Below, in pieces: positions 9,360-21,400 of a stretch of DNA of 64,000 nucleotides (its first letter is position 1; the number at the start of each line of letters is the position of its first letter). The position numbers and the translations under genes are program-made. The notes under the pieces were generated by a model. It saw only the letters and a list, made by a program, of their open reading frames with translations. It did no database searches and was not told the DNA's origin. The DNA comes from Fasciola hepatica (taxonomy: Eukaryota > Platyhelminthes > Trematoda > Plagiorchiida > Fasciolidae), in NCBI GenBank assembly GCA_948099385.1, contig CANUEZ040000108.1, positions 816,001-880,000 of the forward strand, in the 5' to 3' direction.

Positions 9360-12300
9360 ATGGGGAGTTTTCAGGAACGACCCAAATCCAGGCTCGCCAT
9401 ACCCCGCATTACTACTGATCGGATGTCTCGATTTCTGGCACCGACGATAGCTGGTAACCTTACACAAATCACGTTGTGCCGACACAAAGCTTATCTGGAA
9501 CAGACTGTGTTCTTTTTGAACGCTATTTCTCTGACAATCTGTTTGGTTGGCTTTTTGGGAATCCCAATGCTACGAGTTCAGTTGTACACCGCGACCAAAT
9601 TGGAGTGTCTTGAAGGTCCTGGAGATGATTGCCTTCGGTTGAACCTGACAGTCGAGTGGCTTGCTTATTCATTTCATTCCGGAATGGAAACTCTCGTACC
9701 CCTACTTGGAAGCGCGTTGGCTTACGCCAAGGACAATGGCACGGTTGATAAAAGCGTTGATGAATCAATAGGTGAGTGAATGTTAGATGTCACATCAAAT
9801 CGTTGAGGTCTGACGTAAGTAGAGTGAGCAACGACAACAACTTATACTAATATTGACTGTCACGAATGTTTTGTGAATGGAGACACAAGTGTCCGAAGAT
9901 GCCCACCGCCTCATCACAGAAAGACTGGCGGCCAAAATTCAATCAACCACCGTGTTTGGAGAGAAAGTTCCTTAGGTTGCCGTCAATCAGATGATCAGTG
10001 ACGGCAATGTTTACTAATTTCAACCGTCACGGATATGATTTGTGTCATCCGAATGAACAAATAAGTCTATCGAGATGCCCACACCATCATCAAGACTTGT
10101 GGGATTTATCCGTTTACCTTTTATCATAATGGAATTGGCTGCGAACTGCATTATAAATGGGAGTCAAGGGCAGCTTTTTATCTCATTCGAAGTCAAATGG
10201 GTGATGTTTTTGCCTGTTTATGTAGCGAAAAAATCGAAATTATCGTTCTCGTCTAATTTATTCATTAACTACATTCTCCGAACCTTATGACATAACATGA
10301 ATTTCCAACAAAACATTTAGAAATGTGAGGATGATCAATGTGGAATGAGAGTAATGTATTCGTTTCATCTTTGCTTTTTGTATATCTCCAGGAATTGAAC
10401 TAGTATTGTAGAATTTTATCGAGTGCCCGTTTACCGTTCAATTTCCCGAACAACTTGCTTGAGTAATCCTCCGCTTTCTATTGCATTTCTCGATCACTCT
10501 CACTTCAGAAGCTTCTCTCTTTTGTTTTTTTACCTAGTTTATTGACATGGCTTATTTATTATTTTCCGGGACGTATCCAGATCTACGGGCAAGTCGTCCA
10601 AACTGCTAATAAATAACTGGCGTTTTCCAGTTTGCTGTCTCTTCACCTTTCTCCATTATGTCAGTGATTTTTCTTCTAACTCCGTCGTGATTATAATAAA
10701 GGATGCTTTCGATGTAGCTACTATTCATACTGCACCAACTTAAAAGGACTATTCATATCTTTTAACTTTCAGAATATTTAATCTTCTGAACACAATGGTC
10801 TGACCCTTAGCTCTTCCAGATGTTCTGATTGTGTTTTCCTCGTAGCTTTTAGCTTTCCCGAATGATCCATCTACACTTCACACCTCTCAGTTAAATCAGT
10901 TAAATTTGTTAAGTACCTCGGAGCGCTGTTAAACAACTTTCACTGGTCGTATGATGCTACCAATTGCGTGCGCCAACAGCGGTACCTTTGCTTCCAATGT
11001 CGAAAGCCTAGACATTTGCCGATCAGGCATACACCTATACCCACCTGTTTCCCTCAATGCGTCAATGCAGGGTTTTCATTTCATTTCGAGACATTCAAAG
11101 AATCAGCCACATATCTTCCAAACCGTTTTTTAACTGACCAACATGATAGGTGATTTTCGCATCAGTGCCTGTGGAAAATCTGGTGGCATCACGTGTGGTT
11201 AACTGTGATTTATTTGATGCTAAAACGGTTTAACTTCAAGTCAAAGTGATATAATTACATTTATCCCGATATGGTGCTGTTTTCATTTCTCTACCCGAAC
11301 ATGAACAGTAAAACGTTCTCTAACCGTCACCCCTATCCAGCATTGGTAGATATCCTAAGACTCCTGTAATATCAGTAAGTCACCCAACTTTCTACACCGT
11401 TTCTGTCTTCACTGTACACCAGTCACCTGATCGCCCCGCCGGTATTAGTGATGCAGCCGAGTCAATGAATACTGGGCCACTGCGCGCATTCACGTTTACC
11501 AATAACTGGTCTCCTTATGATGCTCACTCACGCTGTGGTAATCTCAGGTCTTCCACAGACGGTGAAATGTTGGCTGGGCTGAGCCGGCTAGACGTGGAAT
11601 ATCTCTCCTTTTATGTTTAGATAGTGCACACATGCACCTATGCACCCGTACACATGCGTCACATTTTTGCTGTATCAACCATGCCAAACAAAGTTTGGGT
11701 ACATTGAAATAACACTCATTCGGCATCACTGCCATTGTGGGATTCGCTGAAATCACAGGGGCTTGTCGAAAGTACTATTCATTGCCTACACGGTGATTCA
11801 GTAAACCACAGTAGTTCCACTGGGCTTGGGTAAAATTCCGGTGATAGCCATAATCCTCGAGTTGACACGGGCTTGAGACGTCGCGGGACGCTAAACCTTT
11901 GGTCATTCTCCATCACTGAGCCACCAGGACCAAATGCTAACCTGCTAAAACGCCCAGACCCAGTGGAACTACTTCTCAGTAACATATCTCTGAGCATTGG
12001 CCCCGGCAGATCGATTTTCAACTGCCCAACAGACTCCGTGGCACAAATCTTTCTGAGCAGTGCATAACGAAACCGAAATGATGATTTGATACTGCACCCG
12101 CGGATTATTATAGGGAATACACGACATACCATAAGTAACGATTCATCCGGTAGCCCTGGAAAAAATCCCGTGCAATCACTTTCCGGTCCCTAGAAGTACG
12201 TTTTGTCCTTCCCCGAGCGTTGCCGTCCCAGCCAATCACTAGAGGTGTCTGAAAAAAACACAATCGTCCGGTGCCATACAAGTCTGAATCCTTCGAATCG

Positions 12301-15300
12301 GGTTTTACGGAACGGCCTCCAGATTGGGAACTGGTATCTCCCGGCACGCGACAACACTGGCTTTTAGCTCTTCCAAGATCTCCGGTTTCGGATGGTAAAC
12401 CTTTCGCTTAACGAAACCCCCCAAAAAATCCGGTTGAGTTAGATACGGAGACCTTGGTGGTCAAGCTATCGGTGCTTTCAGTCCGATCCACCTTAGCGCG
12501 AGGGTCCCGTCTGGTCAGCTGGTGTTAAGCGGTAGCGTTTCATCCTGCTGACACAGAGCTCCAAATGAAATGCCTGATGCAAATTGTCCAAGTGTATTAG
12601 AGCGCGAGACGCGCCGGGCCATTAGGTTTTCCATTGGGGACTTCTCGTTCGGACATCACCAAGATCAATGAAAAGTAATAACAATGCTTATTTGCATAAC
12701 AGAGGCCCAGTCTACTTGAAGACAGTCCCAATCCAATAGAAGGATGCAGTCGTGTGGTTTTTATGCCTTCCTCCCTCCTATTGCGTTCAGTCCGTATACA
12801 CGATCACATTCTTTGTCACTCCATGATTGTCCATGATTGATCTTTAAGCAATTAACTGCTCACTTATTCAGCGAGCAGCACGCATACTCCACCACTCTCC
12901 TCATCCTGATGAAGAAACTCAGTGTTCCGTGGACTGCCATCCAGTCTTCCTCCAATCCCGGTTTGTTATGGTGTGGTCACCAATCCAGCAACTCCAGTGT
13001 CGTGCTTCGTTTGGTGAGTAATAGGCATCGAACCAAACTTCGTATTGAGACAACTTCCACGATCAATAACCATATTCAGGGCATTCCAGGCTGTTTGGAT
13101 CTTGTGGGATATTATCACGAAACAGATTAACATTACTTCATTTCCGATAAGGATCCCGCGTTGCACCATTTCAGCATGATCCAACACGAAGTGTTTATCG
13201 GTGTTCATTCGAATGGGATCATATTTGACAGCCTCTATTAGCGAATTCTCGGCAAGGGAAGCAACTTTTCTCGCGTTTTGGTCCTGAATCTCAACTTCAG
13301 CTTGAGTTTCCCCACACTTCACGGCTTCAATGGATGCTGTATCAGATAATAAGTCTTCGTTTCCCCCACTGTCCTATTGATATTCAAAGCAATCTCGATG
13401 ACGGTTTTCCACACTTTCACAACGGATTTGGTGCGTGAGTGAGCATCATGAGGAGACCAGTTATTGGTAAACGTGAATGCGCGCAGTGGCCCAGTATTCA
13501 TTGACTCGGCTGCATCACTAATACCGGCGGGGCGATCAGGTGACTGGTGTACAGTGAAGACAGAAACGGTGTAGAAAGTTGGGTGACTTACTGATATTAC
13601 AGGAGTCTTAGGATATCTACCAATGCTGGATAGGGGTGACGGTTAGAGAACGTTTTACTGTTCATGTTCGGGTAGAGAAATGAAAACAGCACCATATCGG
13701 GATAAATGTAATTATATCACTTTGACTTGAAGTTAAACCGTTTTAGCATCAAATAAATCACAGTTAACCACACGTGATGCCACCAGATTTTCCACAGGCA
13801 CTGATGCGAAAATCACCTATCATGTTGGTCAGTTAAAAAACGGTTTGGAAGATATGTGGCTGATTCTTTGAATGTCTCGAAATGAAATGAAAACCCTGCA
13901 TTGACGTCATAAAAATTGCAGTTAAGAAAAGGAGTAAGTTTGGTAAAACGCATTAAGAAACACAGGAATATGTAAATTTAGATTTAACGTAAAATGTTTC
14001 TGAGCCATCGGGTCTAAAAGATGGTTCAGCGCGATTCGCTCAGACAACTGACAAAATGAGGTCAGTGTCTGCCTCAAATCCGAGGTGCCTGATACATTCG
14101 TTTTTGTAAATTAATGGTGCTCGGAATATAGTGATCATTCGGAAAACTTGACTGAGACAGGGTAAAGATACATTTAGAATCGCAAAGAATTGCGATATCA
14201 TTACATTTTATTACGGCTCGGGAGGAGCCAGACGGGAAGCCGCAAACTTGAGGATGGGGAAATGGGCGAAAACACAACAGCTGGGAGAACGCTATATTTG
14301 TGTTTGAGATACATTCCGAAAGATAGTCACCTCGGTAAAGTAGCTGAAAAACAGTAATAAGCCGCTTCTGTTGTCAAGGTGGTCTTTGAATCAAGCAAAG
14401 GTCGAATAATAGTCATGAAATATGCACCTAACAGATCTAACTGTTTTCGGAGGTTTACTGTCAGAATGAACTAAGACGTATAACATTATTCTATGACATG
14501 GAATAAAGGTATGAAAAGCCTAACCAGGCGACTTAGGTATGTAGGGCGTAGTTGTCTCTTGGGTGGGGTGCAATAGGACCCCCTACTCAGTGGTTGGATA
14601 CGTTATGGGATGTGGCTGTGTCATGATCACTTGCACTTTTTTATTCAGAGATGTTCTTTACTACCGTCATACTGCTATCGTAACTCATCTTACTCGTCTA
14701 GTACTCTTTTTTCATCATTTCCGATCGGGGTTGCTGTTGAGAGATAGCAGCCAAAGTCACCACACCCATGCATGATAAATGATTGTTGGAACTGAGCTGT
14801 TATGCCGCGTTCAGTAGCTTCCATGCACAATGCAATTCGTGACCAATTAAATTAAATTAGAAAACGAATGCACGAAAACCATAACTCGCCAAGACGGTAT
14901 GGGTATATAGGTACACTTGTCCGTCCATTTCGAAAACATTCGTAGGAGCCAAAGTTAATTAACAAAAGTGTCCTTGATCACGCGACCACGAGTTGGTTCC
15001 ATTGAATTTTCCTCCAATCTATGCTAACTAAGTAAGTTATGGCTACCGACAGTCGATTCATTAGTAAAAACTGGAATTCGATCGGATTGAAGCGCTCCCG
15101 GACGCTTTAGTCAGACTGTACAACATCTACCTTCAACAGGAACAGTACAGATGTCATAATCGTGAGACAATGCTGATTAGTTGTCTTCTTGAATGCTCAT
15201 GAATGCACAATGAAAAAAATGAGATACATGACTGCCAAAGTAGCCGCTAGGTGTGGAAGACACACAATGACTACCGGTGTTTAGAAATTGATATCTGCAG

Positions 15301-15372
15301 CACTGGTCCAATAAGTTGGAAATAGTACTGTTGCGCCCAGTCCATGGTTAGAGATTGTTCGGGTTGAACTGG

Positions 15373-15444
<72 letters not shown>

Positions 15445-18400
15445 TGCGCTTTACAGCGACTTAAAAACGAGCATGCTTCCAACACAACAACAACAAATAC
15501 AAAATAGGATGCAGAGTAGAATACAGTATAAAGAGGAATTTGTTTAAAAAATAAATGCCTTGATTTTTTAAAAGCTTTTACAGTAAAACATCTGATATCT
15601 TTTTGTCACTGTGTTTGTCGGAGTGACTTTTTGTGACTACGGGGTACGACATTTCGACTGACGGCATTCGCGCCACTGACTTCTGTTCCAAGCCATGTCT
15701 CTCAACGTTTCTAACCAGCGGTAGTCCTCGTCCCTTGGGCCCCAACCAGGGAGCCGAGAAGCACCAACCGAAGCCAATTCCGATGCTGGCCTCTTCATAC
15801 ATGCACTCCAAGTCATGGCCTGACTACTGCTTCACTCCTTCCAGCCTTGTCCAGCACGTGCGGATAGAGCACGAAAGGGTAAACGATGAGCAGACATTCG
15901 GAAAACATGGCCGAGCCACCTTAGGCGGTGTAGAGGGATCAATTCGTTAAGAGTGCGGCTATCCGTGTCCAACACACGACGGCGCGCCTCGTCGTTACTT
16001 ACTCGATGTTCCCATGAGACAAGAGAAACGCTTCGGAGATATCAGCTGTCAAACACAGAAAGACGCCGAACGTCCTCAAAGCAAAGTGTCCAGGTATCCC
16101 AACCGTAGAGTTGAACACTAGGAACCACGGCGAAGTACACCCGTCCCTTAAGAGAGCCGGATGTCGCGGCAACACTACAGGTTTACGAAAACCGCTGTAT
16201 TTCTCGCAACTCGTGAACTGATCCCCTCTCCAATATCACCTGTGGCTGTTATCAAGCTCCCAAGGTACTTAAAGTTGTCGACTAACTCAAGCTGATTACC
16301 AAAAAGGATAAGCACAAGCACAGGCTCCTATCAGTCTTGTAAAAGTAATTTGCACTTGTAAGACTCAAAGTGCATACCATATCCGGATACCTCAATCGCC
16401 AAGCGGTCCAAAGCATGTTACAGTGCCTGTTCATTATCACTCGGCAAGGCGATATCATTGGCATATTCCATGTCGAAAACTCTGTTCCCTGGGAGGAATT
16501 TAACTCCGCCGCTTGGAAGACCGGACAAGACTTTCCGTAGAACATCATCTATAGCGAAGTTGAAGAGAAATGGAGATATCGGGCAAACATATCGTACTCC
16601 ATTTGAGACGACAAGAGGGCGAAACATACCCGCAGGCTTTAACCCGACTTGAGATGTGACGATATAACTTTTTGAGAACTGATACATACTTCTCAGGTAT
16701 ACCATTTGTTAACAAACAATTCCATAGTGCAGTCCTATCCACGTAGTCGAAGGCCGAGCGAATCTCCAAGAACATGATGAACGTTGGTCTTTGGAAAGTG
16801 TGACGGTGCTCCAGCGGCTGTCGTAGAGTGAAGATTTGATCGATAAACCCACGATTGTCACGAAACCCAACTTGCTCCTCGAGATTCTGCCCTTCACGCG
16901 TTTGTTACAACTTGCAAAGTATGACAGGGGCATGCAGCTTCGACGTTATTGGGGTAAGGCGGCGCCCCTATGGTTATCGCAGCCACTGTGTGAGCTCTTC
17001 CCAAAGATGGGAACAACAATCGATTTTCACCACAAGGACGGAACCTGCCCAGAATTCTAAAAGTTTGAAAAGAAAACGAAGTTTTTTAACGAGTGGATCT
17101 GTACCATCTTTAAAAAGGGCTGGGAAGGCCATCGGAGCCCGGCACTTTGTGACGTCCCAAGGCCTGAACTGTCTTTCGGATCTCCGCCTTGGTAGGTGGA
17201 TCTGTCGAAACGCACCAATGGGCGTGTACCGGAAGAGCTATTGAAGACTTTAGCAAGTTAACATAAACTCACACTTCAGCCAAATATAGGAAAACTGATC
17301 TTTGACAATTTGAAATAGCATAAAAATAGGTACTTTAGAAATAAAACTGGTTCAACCATCGAGGTTAGTCCGAGGTTCCTCTGTGACTTTTATTTTGTCA
17401 ACCAGAACACGAGCTGAACAAGGCACCGTAGAATTACAATAGACATTTACGCGGGATGGGATAAGTCTAAATTCGAAACGTGTGGAGGGATGAGAACGGC
17501 ATGCAGATAAGTCACGGTACAATGGATGGGTGGGGTCAGCGAGAATCTTCTTGGTGAATTTCTCACAGGCTATAATGTGCAAATTGCAAACTTTGGAGAT
17601 AAGACAACCCATGGAAATCAAAGAGACACGACTGAGTAGAATGATAAAATCTCTCCTAAATAGACCAGGAAAGAGTACGGGAGAGCAGTAGAGTAAGATT
17701 GGTAGAACACATTGATGAACAAATGAAAGAATGACAGCTTGTGTGGCATCAAACTGCCTTAGCCTACGAATTTGAAAAGCCAGTCTAAGCAGTTTTTCTA
17801 ACACAATCAGGAATATAACAGGACCATTGTAAATTGGCACTGATTGTGACGCCTAAGTATTTTACCGAGTCAGCTCTAAAAATTGGGACACTGTTGATGA
17901 ACGATTGCTCGTTGGGATATTAGGAACGGGAAAGGGAGAAAGTACATTGGAAACGTATGGAAGTGTTGAGATGTAGTCCAGAATAGGACGAAAAGTTCTG
18001 AATATTATATAAGTTCTCTGAAAAAAGCGAAAAGTCTTTTTGGTTGGAGTTAGTTTGGCAGAGTACGACGTCATCAGCGTATTTAAAAAGGTGTGCAGAT
18101 GATGCAGTGGTCAAGTCGCTAATAAATGTGGTGAAGAGAAAGGGGGAAAGAGCGGCACCCTGGAGAAAACCTTAGTTCTTAATCAAAGGACTCGATAAAC
18201 TTGTACCAGTACGTCGAGTTCTGTTGGAAAAGTAGTCTTTCAACCACGAGAGTAAAGAAGTTGGACAGCCAAAAGACTCTAACTTTTGAAGAAATAAAGA
18301 TCGGGGAACCTAATCGAATACGGAAGAATAGTCGAGGAAAATACATTGGACGGAATTCATGGAACGATTTAGGCTATCTGAAATGAAATGGCAAACTGAA

Positions 18401-21400
18401 GGAACTGCGTCCAGAGTGCATCTGGTGGGTTTGTACGCAAACTGATGGGGATCATTTGAAACAGCAAGAGAAGAATGCAATTGACTTAGGATAGCACACT
18501 CGGTCAACTTGACCGCGGAAGAAGTGATGGCGATGGGACGAAGACGCTTTGACAGAATGTTGGACTTGAAGTGTTTGGGAACAGACACTACTGTCGTGGC
18601 TTTCCAGAAGGCAGGAATGATATCAACATCAACAGTTTTATTGATGAGAGAAATCATGATTCCGGATAGTTGATGTGCTCCAAATTTGAGAACTGTAGAG
18701 GGTAAACCGTTTGGATCCACAGCAGAAGCTGTTTTTGGGGTTCGAAGAAGCTTGAAGATTTCTTCTGAGGGAAATGGCTCTTTATCTAAGGGAACAGAAG
18801 GAAAATAAGATGGCAGGGTATCCGATGAAGGATGAATAAACACGGCTTTCAGGCTATCGGCGTCTGTGTCAGTTTTTTGTTCGGGCTCGCTGTCCACATA
18901 GAAGCCGGATTCCTTGCTAGAGAAATTTGCTATTGGTGGTACAACAGAACTGGTGGGCAAATGTCTTGTTCAGCCGTCGAATCTCTTGTTTTATCAGGAT
19001 GAAGTGTCGTTTCACCGGAGCCTGGTCGTGTAGTTTATAGGCACATTCTTCTTGCCTTCTCAGAGATTTCAGCAATGGAGAAGCTATTCTGCCGTTGTTA
19101 AAAAATACAGTCTCCATAGGACAACACAAATCAAATACCTCACTCACTATCTTTGTAAATAGGTCCAGCGGATAAAAAAGCCATCGAAGGAAAACCACAA
19201 AGTAACAATGGAAAGGGATTTCTGAAGAAGAGTAATGTTGGTGGGTGACAGATTTCTAGAGATTATCTTTAGTCGTTTTGTCCCGACGAAAGAACAGTGT
19301 GCTAAATGTGAATAAACTTTGGGTCTGATGATAATGAGAGCGTGATCACTCGTTGAAACAGGAGCTTTTAGTTGTAAGTGAAAAAGATCGGGATGGTTCG
19401 TGATAATTCTGTCTAAAACAGCGTTCCCTCTAGTTGGAATAAGCCAGAGATCACTTAAACCGAAAGCAAGTAAGGGATACGTAGGCGCATGATTAAAATC
19501 AACAACAACAAGGCATAAACAGCCAGACAGTAGTGGAACCAGGACGGATAAGAAAACGTCAAAGGACAGGTCGATGTCACTCTGGGAGCAGAAAGGAGCT
19601 ATATACAAGTTACTAAACACAGTGCCTCGAAAAGGCGAGAATTGAGGGTTACATTTAATAACCACGGAGTCAATGCCATTACAGGAGAAAGTAAAAATAA
19701 CTTCAGAATTGCCAGACCACTCGGAATTGATGTAAGTAATCATACCACCACCTGTCTTCTTCTTGCACTGTTTTCTGTCTTGACGAAAGCACCCAAAGTT
19801 CTCAAGGACAACGAGTTCGTCATCAATACTTTCATTTAACCACAACTCTTGGATACAGGTCACGCAGGTGCTCGTGTTAATCCGAGTGTTCAGGACGTTG
19901 GTTAGGAAAGACATCTTGCCAAACAGGGACGGAATGGTAGTACTGACCAATGCGGGAACTGTCATCTTCCTCGGCGTTGTGCGACTAAGAGCAGTCTGCC
20001 AAACGGCTCGCTTGAGCTTCCGAGTTCAACTTTATCTTTGCCAACTTTCATACAAACGAGTAGTGGATAGTGAAGCAGATCAGATTGTGTTTCTAATACG
20101 AGTGAATGATTCTTTAGAGTAGCGAATTCTAAGTAACATGAGTTGATGCTGAGAATAATTCCTAATGACAGTGATCAAGTTCACAACAAAATGTTGGACA
20201 GCCAATCGTGGGGCGCGCCAGTATAGGAGGGGCCGACACTGAGGGCCAGTTAAACTACGTAATAAAATGCTCCGTCCAGCGTTCGAGAGGCCGCTGTTGA
20301 TTGGGAACTGGCAAACCGTGAGCTTCACAGATTATTTCACTCACACCTAGTGATTTGCTATAGGTGACTGAAATGAGATGGAACAGCATGTGGGAATTTC
20401 CCGTGGTGGCTGCACATTCCATCTCTGATGCATGTTGCGACTTTAACTGATGTTGGAAACAACGTATCCGAAATTCCATAAATAAACCCCATGTTTTGGG
20501 AGTTGAAGGTCAGTCTCTGAAGCGAGCTCATAATCTTGAGAGGTTCAGATGGAAGGACGATTTTACACACTTGCCCAAATATTGACTCCGTCGCTGTTCG
20601 TTGTTCTGTGTGGTAGATAGAGGCCAGATGATGAGTCCAGGTGGTCTGCCCCTAACACGGTTATACGACATGGAACCTCAAACAATGTACTTCCCTAAAC
20701 AGGACGTGATAAGCTTCGGGGCTGTGGTCCACAAGAAGCCCCGCCTGATGGTTGGAGACAATATGCGTCATGGGCAGTTGCCACGATCAATGGAGTAGTT
20801 GTATTTGGGTTTCTTCCTTATTTACATTTATTTTCACGTAAATCTTTTTTTCTCCGTTAGTTTGGCGTTTATTTTTTGATTTAAACCACTTTCGAATGAA
20901 TGGTATTACAAGATAATGACAAAAACCAGAGCACATAAATGCAAGGTTGTTAGATAAAAGAAGTGAACTGAGTTTTGTACAAGTTTTTTTGTTTTTCTGG
21001 CGTAAAGCGTTCAAATTTTGTGGTCACCCTGTCGTTTACAATACTCCATTGACAGTCGACCAAGGTAAAACTGAAATTAGTAATCATAAACCGTGAGTCT
21101 GAAGCGAGACTGTTGTCCACCGAGTGCTCAATCGCTTAGCCAGGGCAACAACAGGGAAAGCTGAGTCAGTATGTGGTCTATGTTGTCCAGCCTAGCGGAA
21201 GAATGACTCTTCTGCTGTATGCATCAGCGAAAGCGGAATTTAGAAAGCTACGTGCGTGTATGAAGCAAAGCAATAACGGTGCCCAAATGGGAGTGCTTGT
21301 GTGACGGCAGTAGCAGACACGAATGAAGAAGCCCTAGTTCGGTGGTCAGACAGCACACGTTCGCCTGTTTGGAATCAAGGACAAGGTTGTACTCAGCTAA

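Larger units (their letters stand above)
11060..13906. mobile_element. large foldback element with 474-bp arms
   Basis: Perfectly opposed arms at 11060-11533 and 13433-13906, both ending outwards in CGTCAATGCAGGG, enclose a 1.9-kb core. I compared the arms base by base and found one difference (near 11517/13449). The core contains no transposase I recognise; it holds coding-like minus-strand stretches at about 13000-13375 and 12108-12347. Layout fits a foldback or Mutator-type non-autonomous DNA transposon that has picked up other DNA. No convincing target duplication: flanks are CCTCAATG on the left and TCATAAAA on the right. A palindromic segmental duplication is the alternative. Confidence 0.7.

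Noticed and set aside
10951..11153. CFQCRKPRH stretch resembling a Gag zinc knuckle
   Set aside because: It lies in frame after a YLGALL block and aligns with the 'IRRLR' region of the CR1/Jockey-like LINE; the last knuckle position is also not Cys.
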